A stretch of DNA of 64,000 nucleotides from Bradyrhizobium diazoefficiens (GTDB lineage Bacteria > Pseudomonadota > Alphaproteobacteria > Rhizobiales > Xanthobacteraceae): positions 4,306,501 to 4,370,500 of the forward strand of contig NZ_CP067102.1 in assembly GCF_016616885.1 (NCBI RefSeq), read 5' to 3'. The translations under genes and the position numbers were made by a program. The stretch's first letter is position 1, and each line of letters begins with the position of its first letter. This document shows, piece after piece, positions 10,905-18,855 of this stretch. Under the pieces are notes generated by a model that saw only the letters and a list, made by a program, of their open reading frames with translations, made no database searches and was not told the DNA's origin.

Positions 10905-10976
10905 CTACGCGCGCACGCCTCCCCGGGCCCCGAAGGCCGTGGTGGTTTTGGTCGTGCGTTTGGTGGTCGTGAACAT
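10905..10976 (-). CDS. threonine-rich leader peptide of asd
   Basis: A 23-codon frame begins MFTTTKRTTKTTT and ends at TAG. Eight of residues 3-13 are threonine (ACC and ACG codons). Such clusters are the hallmark of transcription attenuation: ribosome stalling on scarce Thr-tRNA favours an antiterminator. It is followed after about 30 bases by an intrinsic terminator and then asd. No strong Shine-Dalgarno is seen, which is the main weakness. Too short for standard gene calling. Confidence 0.75.
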   Translation of the reverse strand: MFTTTKRTTKTTTAFGARGGVRA

Positions 10977-11041
10977 GGCGGCGACTTATGCGGGAGAGTC
11001 TTGCGCCCGTCAATGGCTTTTGGGCGGGATTGTGGCCCGCA

Positions 11042-11650
11042 CTACTTGCCCCGTACGCCCGGCGGCTCGAGGAGGACCTCCTTGAGGTCGTCGCCGCTGA
11101 TGACGACGATCGCGAAATTGAGCCGGCCGCGGTCGCGCACCAGACCGCCGCTGATGGCCTTGCCCGACGCCGCCTGCTCGGCGACGCGCACCGCATCTGC
11201 CAGGCGATGCCTGATGGTGCCGAGTGCTGCGAGATTGCTGCGATCCTCGTGGTCTAGTTCGGCCAGAGGGAGGGCAGCTTCGCCGCCCATGAGCTCGCCG
11301 GTCGCCGCGTTGATGGTGTGGCGCCAGATCCGGTCGTTGTGCAGGGTTTTCACCCGGTACACCGGTACGCCCGAGCCGCCGTCGAAGCTGATATCCGCGG
11401 TCGTGGCGCCGGCATGACGGGCTTCCGCAATCGCCATGGCCTGGCTGATCGAGATCGACGAGCCGCGGAAGCGTTCGATCTCGCGGCTGACGGCCTGGCG
11501 GTCCGCCGCGGCGTCCCCATCTGTCTCGCTGTGGAGGGTAGTGGGTGTGCCGTCCGCCGAGACGATCGCTCGGGCCGGCGCTGCGACGAGCAGCCCCAAC
11601 GACAGGGCAATCGCCAGCAAGCCGTACATCCCTGGTCTCGATGCGCTCAT
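11042..11650 (-). CDS. secreted PepSY-domain protein
   Basis: It has 202 residues from the ATG at 11648-11650. Signal peptide MYGLLAIALSLGLLVAAPARA. One PepSY unit spans about residues 65-115 (ISQAMAIAEARH ... VPVYRVKTLHND ... INAATGELMGG) and a second, weaker unit lies at about 130-200 (LADAVRVAEQAA ... NFAIVVISGDDLKEVLLEP). PepSY domains are thought to inhibit proteases or bind envelope partners. A 19-bp palindrome lies about 220 bases upstream, suggesting control by the TetR protein encoded next door. A much longer in-frame reading upstream lacks coding character and was not used. Confidence 0.8.
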   Translation of the reverse strand: MSASRPGMYGLLAIALSLGLLVAAPARAIVSADGTPTTLHSETDGDAAADRQAVSREIERFRGSSISISQAMAIAEARHAGATTADISFDGGSGVPVYRVKTLHNDRIWRHTINAATGELMGGEAALPLAELDHEDRSNLAALGTIRHRLADAVRVAEQAASGKAISGGLVRDRGRLNFAIVVISGDDLKEVLLEPPGVRGK

Positions 11651-11868
11651 GGTCCAAACCTTCGGCCGGCAGGTCTTGTACGGGTAGGTCTTGTGCGAGT
11701 AGCTCTTAGCCAACGAGTCTGCCGGATGTTCGTAAAGAAATCGCGGCCGACCGTGGGCAACGGCCGGCCGCGGAGCGCTGTGGCGGGCTGTACCCGTCGC
11801 GGCGATCCAAGCGGTTCGGTCCTCTTTTGGGGCTGGTGAAAAAAGTGGCCCGCACCGCTCTATAAACA

Positions 11869-11887
11869 AAACCATACCGTATCGTTT
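11869..11887. promoter_or_regulatory. 19-bp palindromic operator (TetR-type), site 1
   Basis: The sequence has the form AAACnATACnGTATnGTTT and is perfect in all four quartets. It lies in the gap upstream of the PepSY gene and just beyond the end of the tetR gene. A near-identical copy is at 14111-14129. The size and symmetry suit a TetR dimer. Confidence 0.65.
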
Positions 11888-11948
11888 TATTTCGGTCAAC
11901 GGAAAGACCCTCGTTCCCAGGGGATGGACGCGCAGTCTCACGGAAATG

Positions 11949-12707
11949 TCAGCGGGAGGAGCGGCGCCGTTGCGGAGCTTTGGCTGTGTCTTTTGCAGTT
12001 TCTTTGAGCCGGTCGGCGGGTCCGAGCGCGCCGGCCAGGAACAGCTTGATCGCCGCGCGCATCCGCTTTTCGGCGGCTTTGAATTCCATCGGCGTGCCGA
12101 ACGTCGCCATGCGGTGAGTGTGGCCGACGACAACGTCGAGGAACACTTCGGCCGCGATCGTGGTGTCGTCGACGTCGAGCGCGCCTTGCGCCGCCAGATG
12201 GTCGAAGAAGCGCGTGGTCGTAGCGACGGCCTTGAGCCAGCCTTCTTCCTTGCCGAGCTTGGCGATGTCAGGGAAGTTGATGGCTTGCGACGTCATCATG
12301 CGGCTGAAGGCCATGGCGTCGGGCCCGCAGGTGAAATTGAGCATTTCGCGCCCGATCTCCACCAGCCGCTGTTCGACCGAAATGTCGGACGAGCTGCCCA
12401 GCTGCATCTCGGCTGCAGCCGACAGCGGCGCAAGCCAGCGCGCAATCTCGCGCCTCAGCACCGCCGTGAACAGCCCGCGCTTGTCGCCGTAACGGGAATA
12501 GACGGTCGGCTTGCTCACGCGAGCCGCTTCCGCTACCGCGTCGAGCGAGGTCGCATCAAATCCGCGGTCGAGGAACAGGCGGGTGGCGACCTCGATCAGC
12601 CGCTGATCGCGCTCGATCGCGGCACTCTTGGTCGGCCGGCCGCCGCGCGATTTCGAGGCCTCGCGCCGAGGTGCTGCCGTTCTTGCCTTGGCCACAGCCA
12701 ATCCCAT
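11949..12707 (-). CDS. TetR-family transcriptional regulator
   Basis: It has 252 residues from the ATG at 12705-12707; a TTG at 12725 would extend it. After a basic, disordered N-terminus, the TetR helix-turn-helix spans about residues 36-85 (LIEVATRLFLDRGFDATSLD, then ARVSKPTVYSRYGDKRGLF). The C-terminal part is an all-helical ligand domain of the AefR-like type. Two matching palindromes lie on either side, before the PepSY gene and before the patatin gene, which identify probable targets. The start region has a tandem ATTGGGCAT repeat. The ligand is unknown. Confidence 0.9.
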   Translation of the reverse strand: MGLAVAKARTAAPRREASKSRGGRPTKSAAIERDQRLIEVATRLFLDRGFDATSLDAVAEAARVSKPTVYSRYGDKRGLFTAVLRREIARWLAPLSAAAEMQLGSSSDISVEQRLVEIGREMLNFTCGPDAMAFSRMMTSQAINFPDIAKLGKEEGWLKAVATTTRFFDHLAAQGALDVDDTTIAAEVFLDVVVGHTHRMATFGTPMEFKAAEKRMRAAIKLFLAGALGPADRLKETAKDTAKAPQRRRSSR

Positions 12708-12854
12708 GCCCAATGATATGCCCAATGATTCCTGCGCGGTCGTGCCAGTGCTCGTAGCTGTATAACGCGCGGCAACCGGGGCGTCATCGCCAATCTGGCC
12801 GAATTGGCCGTATCGTCAACGGTCTCGCACCAACGGTGTTCCGCCGCGCGGACC

Positions 12855-14009
12855 TCACGGCATCCGCGAAGTCCAGGCCTGGCCGCCTGCCGCTTTCTCG
12901 TATCCGTACTGATAGAGCGCCCGCATATAGCCGGTGTCGAAGCCTTCGGACGGCGGCGCCGGATAATCGCGCTCGATATAAGAGAGATGGAAGCCGAGGT
13001 GGTTGCGCTGGGCGAAATCATAGGTCGAGAAGATGATCGAGCGCGTCTGCGATTGCGTGATCGAGGACAGGCTGCGTGAGGCGACATCGATCGTGCTGTT
13101 GGCGACGAGCTCGAAGTTGCGTTCGATCTTCTTGTTGACGAGGATGTAGATGTCCATCTTCGCGTTGCCAGGCAGGCGCCCCTGGAACAGCAGGGCCTCT
13201 GGCAAGGTCAGCACCGGCGCCGTCACGCCGCCGTCGACATGCATTTCCTGAAACCTGCGGCCCTGGCCTTCGGCCTCGATCAGGATCGGCGGAAATACCA
13301 GGGGAATGCTGGCGGACGCCGCCATCACGTCGCGAAACAGCTTTAACGCCTCGGGCGTGCCGACCGCGGCGATCTTGCCCATGTCCCAGATCGCGGTGCG
13401 CTGGGTGTCGAGATCGGTGGTGACCACCAAGAGCCGTCGGCCCTTGGCATTCTCGCGGGCGACCTGTGCCATGATCTCCGGCCCGACATAGCGCGCGACC
13501 AGCTCGCGCAGTCGCGTATTGCCGAACAGGCCGGAGCCGAACAGCACGCGGATGATGCTGGGATCGTTCAGCAGGCTTTCGGCGATGCCGCTGGTGTAGA
13601 GTTCTCGAATCGTAGCGTCATATTGCGATCCGAGGAAGGCAAAGGGAGCGATCAGGCCGCCGGTGCTCACGCCCGAGACGACGGAGAATGTCGGGCGGTT
13701 ACGCGCCGCGGTCCAGCCGTTCAACACGCCGACGCCATAGGCGCCATCGGCACCGCCCCCTGATAGTGCCAGATAGGTTCTGCTCCCGGTCACCTTGTCC
13801 TGCTCGAAGCTGAACTTCGTGATGGGCTCGTCGGCGTAGCGCCGCAGGCCGTCGATATCGAGCACGCGCGAAGCACTCGCATCGGCCGCCGAATAGGGCG
13901 TGCGGGGGAGCGAGGTGCAGGAGGCGAGTGCCAGGCTGCACGCGAGTGCCAGCGATCTGATCAGGCGGGCGCCTGTCCGCCTTGTCCAACCATCGGGGAG
14001 GCTGGACAT
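12855..14009 (-). CDS. patatin-like phospholipase lipoprotein
   Basis: From the ATG at 14007-14009 the protein has 384 residues and opens with a lipoprotein signal (LALACSLALASC). Patatin hallmarks follow: the oxyanion loop GGGADGAYG, the nucleophile serine in GVSTGG, and the catalytic aspartate in HVDGGVTAP. This predicts a Ser-Asp dyad acyl hydrolase acting on lipids in the envelope. Upstream in-frame starts (GTG at 14057) would hide the signal peptide, so they are less likely. A degenerate copy of the 19-bp palindrome lies about 100 bases upstream. Confidence 0.88.
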   Translation of the reverse strand: MSSLPDGWTRRTGARLIRSLALACSLALASCTSLPRTPYSAADASASRVLDIDGLRRYADEPITKFSFEQDKVTGSRTYLALSGGGADGAYGVGVLNGWTAARNRPTFSVVSGVSTGGLIAPFAFLGSQYDATIRELYTSGIAESLLNDPSIIRVLFGSGLFGNTRLRELVARYVGPEIMAQVARENAKGRRLLVVTTDLDTQRTAIWDMGKIAAVGTPEALKLFRDVMAASASIPLVFPPILIEAEGQGRRFQEMHVDGGVTAPVLTLPEALLFQGRLPGNAKMDIYILVNKKIERNFELVANSTIDVASRSLSSITQSQTRSIIFSTYDFAQRNHLGFHLSYIERDYPAPPSEGFDTGYMRALYQYGYEKAAGGQAWTSRMP

Positions 14010-14110
14010 GTTAGTCGAGCAATTGGGGAGGGGCATCGGTCGGTGGCTGACGATCACGCATCTACGGCCGCCGGCAATTTGCCGCGGCGTCTCGTCCAGT
14101 CCCCGGCACT

Positions 14111-14129
14111 AAACTAAACTGTATCGTTT
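14111..14129. promoter_or_regulatory. 19-bp palindromic operator (TetR-type), site 2
   Basis: AAACnAAACnGTATnGTTT differs from site 1 at one quartet position only, and both share the extended GTATCGTTTTATTT half. It lies in the divergent gap between the patatin gene and tgt. Confidence 0.6.
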
Positions 14130-14211
14130 TATTTATCAAGCGTGATCGATATCACGTCCACGTCAGCGGTGTCCCAGTCTGGGGCAACGCGGTCCGAGCG
14201 GGTTGATCGAC

Positions 14212-15387
14212 ATGTCCCGACACGCAATAAGCACCGCCATGAATCTTCCTGATCCTGGTGTACCCAATCATTTCGAACTGCTCGCGACCGATGGCTCGGC
14301 GCGCACCGGCCGCCTGACCACGCCGCATGGCGTGGTGCGGACGCCGGCCTTCATGCCGGTCGGCACGGCCGGCGCCATGAAGGGCATGCATTGGCGCGAG
14401 GTGCGTGACGCCGGCGCCGACATCGTGCTCGGCAACACCTATCATCTGATGCTGCGTTCCGGCGCGGAGCGCATCAACGCCCTCGGCGGCCTGCAGCGGT
14501 TTACCGGCTGGAACGGGCCGATGCTGACGGATTCCGGTGGCTTCCAGGTGATGTCGCTGTCGGACCTGCGCAAGATCAGCGAGCACGCCGTCACCTTCCG
14601 CTCGCATATCGATGGCGCCAAGATCGAACTGTCGCCGGAGCGCTCGATCGAGGTGCAGCGCCTGCTCGGCTCCGACATCGCCATGCAGATGGACGAATGC
14701 GTGCGGCTGCCGGCGGAACGCGACGATATCGAGCGCGCGATGCAGCTGTCGCTGCGCTGGGCCGAGAGAAGCAAGCGAGCCTTCGAGAGCGCGCCCGACG
14801 GCTATATGCTGTTCGGCATCGTGCAGGGCGGCGACATCCCTCAGCTGCGCCATGTCAGCGCGCAAGGACTCGTCGAGATCGGCTTCCACGGCTATGCGAT
14901 CGGCGGCCTTGCCGTCGGCGAGCCGCAGGCGGTGATGCTGGCGATGATCGACGAGACGGCGCCGGCGCTGCCGACCGACCGCCCGCGCTATTTGATGGGC
15001 GTCGGCACGCCCGACGACATTCTCGAGGCGGTGAAGCGCGGCGTCGACATGTTCGATTGCGTGATGCCGACGCGCAACGGCCGCCATGGCGTGGCCTTCA
15101 CGCGCTTCGGTCAGGTCAATCTGCGCAACGCGCGCCACGCCGACGATCCGCGTCCGCTCGACGGGGAAAGCTCATGGCCGTCAGCGTGCAACTGCGCGCG
15201 CGCTTACCTGCACCACCTAGTCAAGGCCGGCGAGACGCTGGGGGCGATGCTGCTGTCCGAAATCAATGTCGCTTACTACCAGTTCCTGATGCAGGGCATC
15301 AGGGACGCGATCTCACACGGAACGTTCGACGAGTTCTATCAGCGTACGCGCGAGGGCTGGGCGAGGGGCGATATCGCCCCTCGGTAG
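14212..15387 (+). CDS. tgt: tRNA-guanine transglycosylase
   Basis: Exchanges guanine-34 for preQ1 in tRNAs with GUN anticodons, the step before QueA. It has about 391 residues from the ATG at 14212; the ATG at 14239 ([12 protein letters not shown]) is equally plausible and closer to homologues. Motifs: [36 protein letters not shown] with the active-site aspartate, [17 protein letters not shown] and [10 protein letters not shown]. The zinc ligands fit [11 protein letters not shown] near residue 325 and the His downstream. A palindromic repeat begins right after the stop. Confidence 0.96.
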   Translation: MSRHAISTAMNLPDPGVPNHFELLATDGSARTGRLTTPHGVVRTPAFMPVGTAGAMKGMHWREVRDAGADIVLGNTYHLMLRSGAERINALGGLQRFTGWNGPMLTDSGGFQVMSLSDLRKISEHAVTFRSHIDGAKIELSPERSIEVQRLLGSDIAMQMDECVRLPAERDDIERAMQLSLRWAERSKRAFESAPDGYMLFGIVQGGDIPQLRHVSAQGLVEIGFHGYAIGGLAVGEPQAVMLAMIDETAPALPTDRPRYLMGVGTPDDILEAVKRGVDMFDCVMPTRNGRHGVAFTRFGQVNLRNARHADDPRPLDGESSWPSACNCARAYLHHLVKAGETLGAMLLSEINVAYYQFLMQGIRDAISHGTFDEFYQRTREGWARGDIAPR

Positions 15388-15434
15388 AGCATGATGCGGA
15401 AAAGTGTGAAGCGGTTTTCCGATCAGATCATGCT
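15388..15434. repeat. GAGCATGATnCGGAAAAG-type palindromic repeat
   Basis: GAGCATGAT at the left end and ATCATGCTC at the right end enclose GGAAAA and TTTTCC. This is a small palindromic element of a kind dispersed in Rhizobiales genomes (from memory). It starts directly after the tgt stop. A partial relative (GGATCATGC) occurs near 46138. Confidence 0.75.
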
Positions 15435-15447
15435 CAAACAGCAAAGA

Positions 15448-15666
15448 TCAATTGCAGACGAGCCGCTGCTTGACGGCGTGCTTGGTGACGAAGCCGTAGC
15501 CGCAAGTGTCGCAGGTCCAGAGATAGCTGATCACGTGGTCCGAGACGTAAGCGGAGGCTTCGGCGGCGACCATGGAGTCGGCGCACACGGGACAGGTGGG
15601 CAACTCACTGCAGCGCGGTTCGCGCCTTGGTGCGACGGTCGACAACACTTCAGCGACTGCTGACAT
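15448..15666 (-). CDS. small zinc-ribbon protein (72 aa)
   Basis: It has 72 residues with two CxxC pairs: CPVC at about residues 25-28 and CDTC at about 53-56, which should bind one zinc. Between them lies an AAEASAYVSDHVISYLW segment. The tail FVTKHAVKQRLVCN has one more cysteine. It is cytoplasmic with no signal peptide. It is divergent from cysK across a 223-bp gap with a palindrome. Its role is unknown; such small ribbons often bind nucleic acid or protein. Confidence 0.75.
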   Translation of the reverse strand: MSAVAEVLSTVAPRREPRCSELPTCPVCADSMVAAEASAYVSDHVISYLWTCDTCGYGFVTKHAVKQRLVCN

Positions 15667-15809
15667 CGTGGTGACCTCTCTGCTTCTAGACCTAAGTCTA
15701 ACATAAGCAGAATCAGTTGACGAGGCCGCAACACAAATGCGTTGATTTTCTGCTAATTACAGCTCACGCGATTTTGCGATGCAGCGTACTTAACATGTAC
15801 CGCATTGTC

Positions 15810-15829
15810 GCTTGTGTGTCGTCACAAGC
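15810..15829. promoter_or_regulatory. GCTTGTG-N6-CACAAGC palindrome upstream of cysK
   Basis: Perfect 7-bp arms with a 6-bp spacer lie 60 bases before the cysK ATG. Two TGCGCAAA copies follow between it and the start. This looks like a dimeric regulator site in the divergent promoter region. The regulator is unknown. Confidence 0.5.
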
Positions 15830-15889
15830 TGTCCGTAACTGCGCAAACGCTGCGATAAATGCGCAAATTGTCGCTACAGGGAGTTCATC

Positions 15890-16879
15890 ATGGACGCATC
15901 GTCCGAGAAGGCTGCAATGACCAGTGCATCGCACCAGCCCGGCCGCGGCCGGATCTATGATTCGATCGTCGAGGCTTTTGGCGACACGCCGATCGTGCGC
16001 CTGCGCCGGTTGCCGGGCATGCACGGCGTCAATGCGACCATTCTGGCAAAGCTTGAATATTTCAGTCCGGCTGCGAGCGTGAAGGACCGCATCGGCGCGG
16101 CCATGATCATCGCCATGGAGAAGGCGGGCATCATCAAGCCCGACACCGTGCTGATCGAGCCGACCTCCGGCAATACCGGCATCGCGCTCGCCTTCGTCGC
16201 GGCCTCGCGCGGCTACCGGCTGAAGCTGGTAATGCCGGAATCGATGTCGATCGAGCGACGCAAGATGCTGGCCTTCCTCGGCGCCGAGCTGGTGCTGACG
16301 CCGGCCGCGCAAGGCATGAAAGGCTCGATCGCCGCGGCCGAAGAACTTCTGAAGACGACGCCGAACTCGGTGATGCCGCAGCAGTTCAAGAATCTCGCCA
16401 ATCCCGAGGTGCATCGTCGTACCACGGCGGAGGAGATCTGGAACGACACCGCCGGCAATATCGACTTCTTCGTCGCCGGCGTTGGTACTGGCGGCACCAT
16501 CACCGGTGTCGGTCAGGTGCTGAAGCCGCGCAAGGCGTCGTTGCGCGTGGTTGCGGTCGAGCCCGAGGAGAGCCCGGTGCTGTCAGGCGGCCAGCACACG
16601 CCGCACAAGATCCAGGGCATCGGCGCGGGCTTCATTCCTGACATCCTCGACCGCTCCGTGATCGACGAGATCGTGAAGATCAACTCGACCACGGCGATCG
16701 AGATGTCGCGGGCGCTGGCGCGGCATGAGGGGATCCCGGGCGGCATCTCGTCCGGTGCTGCGATCGCCGCAGCGCTCGAGATCGGCAAGCGGCCGGAAGC
16801 TGCTGGAAAAACCATCCTGGCTATAGTGCCGTCCTTCGCCGAGCGGTATCTTTCGACAGTTATGTTTGAAGGAATCTGA
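15890..16879 (+). CDS. cysK: cysteine synthase A (O-acetylserine sulfhydrylase)
   Basis: PLP enzyme that makes cysteine from O-acetylserine and sulfide. It has 329 residues, starting at ATG 15890 after AGGGAGTT. The PLP lysine lies in ASVKDRIG near residue 64, the substrate-binding loop in [12 protein letters not shown], and the phosphate-binding Gly loop in [10 protein letters not shown]. The C-terminal [14 protein letters not shown] is typical of the CysK group. The N-terminus is about 15 residues longer than usual. A small brnA-like gene follows after 3 bases, so the two are probably co-transcribed. Confidence 0.95.
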   Translation: MDASSEKAAMTSASHQPGRGRIYDSIVEAFGDTPIVRLRRLPGMHGVNATILAKLEYFSPAASVKDRIGAAMIIAMEKAGIIKPDTVLIEPTSGNTGIALAFVAASRGYRLKLVMPESMSIERRKMLAFLGAELVLTPAAQGMKGSIAAAEELLKTTPNSVMPQQFKNLANPEVHRRTTAEEIWNDTAGNIDFFVAGVGTGGTITGVGQVLKPRKASLRVVAVEPEESPVLSGGQHTPHKIQGIGAGFIPDILDRSVIDEIVKINSTTAIEMSRALARHEGIPGGISSGAAIAAALEIGKRPEAAGKTILAIVPSFAERYLSTVMFEGI

Positions 16880-16882
16880 GAG

Positions 16883-17122
16883 ATGGCGGATCAACCGAGA
16901 CGGCCACGTACGCTGGGCGATGCGCGGTCGGAGGCCGAGGCGGCGTTCAAGAAGGTGACGGCCAAGGTCGCCGTGGCGCCGCCGAAGCAGAACGTGGCGC
17001 CGGGGGTCAAGGAGCAGGTCACGCTGCGCATTGACCAGGACGTGCTGGAGCATTTCCAGGCGGGCGGCCCCGGCTGGCAGGACCGCATCAACGAGGCGCT
17101 GCGGAAGGCTGCGGGGAAGTAG
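16883..17122 (+). CDS. BrnA-like antitoxin-family protein (orphan)
   Basis: It has 79 residues. The N-terminal half is basic and low in structure. The C-terminal half reads VTLRIDQDVLEHFQAGGPGW then QDRINEALRKAAG, which is the ribbon-helix-helix pattern of the BrnA family. Normally brnA follows the toxin gene brnT; here no brnT is adjacent and the partner is cysK, 3 bases upstream. It may be a solitary DNA-binding protein or autoregulator. A bidirectional terminator follows at 17165. Confidence 0.75.
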   Translation: MADQPRRPRTLGDARSEAEAAFKKVTAKVAVAPPKQNVAPGVKEQVTLRIDQDVLEHFQAGGPGWQDRINEALRKAAGK

Positions 17123-17164
17123 CCAACCTCTGATGGAGTATGCGGCGGCACGGTCGTACCAACG

Positions 17165-17192
17165 AAAAAGCCCGGCGCGAGCCGGGCTTTTG
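17165..17192. terminator. bidirectional intrinsic terminator
   Basis: AAAAGCCCGGC and GCCGGGCTTTT form a perfect stem with a GCGA loop, flanked by A and T runs. It lies between the 3' ends of the brnA-like gene (+) and the caspase gene (-) and can serve both. Confidence 0.9.
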
Positions 17193-17215
17193 TGTTCTGA
17201 GAGTTCGGTCTCGCC

Positions 17216-18646
17216 TCAGCGGCGGAACATGCCGCCCATCATGCCGCCGACGACGCCGCCCATGAAGGCCGCGCCGGCATCGCCGCCGCCGCTGTGACGG
17301 GGCGCGGGTGCGGGTGCGCTCTGGGCTTGCGCGGGGGCACGTCGGGCCGGCTTCGCGCTGTCATCGCTTGCGGTCGGCGCCGACGCCACGATCTCGGAGA
17401 GCAGGGCCTTGTGCTGGAGCTTGTTGAGGAAGCCGGTCGAGGGATAGCTGCGGGCGGCCTGCCAGCGCTTGAGCACGGTGCGGGTCTCGTCGTTGAACGC
17501 GCCGGTCACCTTGGTGTCGAAGCCGAGCCCGTTGAGGCGGCGCTGCACGTCGCGGCGCTGACCCTTGTCGAGGCCGATCTGGTCCTCGGTGAGCTGGCTG
17601 GCGTCATCGGTGAAGGTCGCGGGATCGACGCCGGCATTGAGGTTGCGGGTCGTGGTCGACGGCCCGTTCTGGATCGCCGCAAGCCGCGCCAGCGCTAAGG
17701 CCTTGAACTGGCCGTTCGGATAGGCCGAGAGGTAGGCGTTGAGCTCTTCCGGCTTGTTGGTTTCCTTGACCGAGCGCCAATATTCGAGCTCGACACCGTC
17801 GGAGCTGCTGCTGGCAGCCGCCGCTGGCGTGCGGCTCGAGGCGGTCGGTGCCGCGTTGGCGACCTGCTGGGTCTGCTGCGCCGGGTTGAGATAGACGGCG
17901 CCGATCAAATTGGTGTGGCCCCAGGGAAGCTGACCCTTGTGGGTCTCTTCATTGACCTGGGCGCGCACCGAGGTCATCGCCTGCTGGATCTCGATGCCCG
18001 GCTTGGTGATGTTGTCGATCAGCGCGCGGGTGAACGGGCTGTTATTGCCCTCCTGGCCATCGAGCGCGGTCTGGCCCGGGCCCGTGGCAAACGCGATCAG
18101 CGTGCCTTCGCCAGACTTCATTTCAGCCAGACCGCTTTGCACGTTGACGCTGCGGGTCGCCGAGTTCGACTTGATCTTGGCGGCAAAGGGATTGTCGCGG
18201 CAGGCGTCGAGGAAGACCAGCTTCACCTTGGCGTCGCCCATGGTCTGGTCGAGCGTCAGGTCGATATTGATGGCGGCGCCGAGCTTGACGTCCATTTCCG
18301 ACTTGATGTCGGCATCGACGGGCAGAAGATAGTTGCTGCCGCCGACAGCGATGCCGTGACCGGCATAATAGAACACCGCGACATCGGAGCCCTGCGCCTT
18401 GCGGCCGAAGTCGAGCAGCTTTTCCGTCATCTGGTCGCGGGTGAGGTTGGACCCTTCGATCACCTCGAAGCCGACATTGCGCAGCGTCGACGCCATCGCC
18501 TTGGCGTCGATCGGCGGGTTCGGCAATTGTGCGACATTCTTGTAGGCGCCGTTGCCGACGACGAAGGCGACGCGGCGATCGGCCTTGGCGGCGCTGACCG
18601 ACAGTGCCATGCACATCAGCGAAATAATGATCGTGAGAGTGCGCAT
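17216..18646 (-). CDS. caspase-fold (C14) protein with peptidoglycan-binding-like domain
   Basis: It has 476 residues with a signal peptide (LTIIISLMCMALSVSAAKA). The caspase-like p20 domain spans about residues 25-250 with the catalytic pair H97 (YYAGHG) and C149 (LDACRDNPF). A short linker region follows, then a TPR-like stretch (EYWRSVKETNKPEELNAYLS). A segment near 390-445 (QRRDVQRRLNGLGFDTKVTG) resembles a peptidoglycan-binding repeat. The tail is rich in Pro, Ala and Gly and ends with GGVVGGMMGGMFRR. Such orthocaspases cleave after basic residues and are common in rhizobia; the substrate here is unknown. Confidence 0.9.
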   Translation of the reverse strand: MRTLTIIISLMCMALSVSAAKADRRVAFVVGNGAYKNVAQLPNPPIDAKAMASTLRNVGFEVIEGSNLTRDQMTEKLLDFGRKAQGSDVAVFYYAGHGIAVGGSNYLLPVDADIKSEMDVKLGAAINIDLTLDQTMGDAKVKLVFLDACRDNPFAAKIKSNSATRSVNVQSGLAEMKSGEGTLIAFATGPGQTALDGQEGNNSPFTRALIDNITKPGIEIQQAMTSVRAQVNEETHKGQLPWGHTNLIGAVYLNPAQQTQQVANAAPTASSRTPAAAASSSSDGVELEYWRSVKETNKPEELNAYLSAYPNGQFKALALARLAAIQNGPSTTTRNLNAGVDPATFTDDASQLTEDQIGLDKGQRRDVQRRLNGLGFDTKVTGAFNDETRTVLKRWQAARSYPSTGFLNKLQHKALLSEIVASAPTASDDSAKPARRAPAQAQSAPAPAPRHSGGGDAGAAFMGGVVGGMMGGMFRR

Positions 18647-18855
18647 CTGAAATCCCCAACAGAATCGAATGACAGGCAGCAACAAATTGGCGTCGAATTT
18701 ACACGAAAGCGACCGTCTTCGCGCTAGCAAAACGACAGTTCACTCAACTCACCAACCCGCTGCTCCGTGACCGAGTGTGCACGATGGAAGCGCTCTCGAA
18801 CGTGATCCAAATCACCCTCGACCATTGGATTTGTCGCGTCAGGCCGCGTGCGGGT

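Noticed and set aside
11651..12133. Long N-terminal extension of the PepSY gene
   Set aside because: It would overlap the end of tetR and lie upstream of a clear signal peptide.
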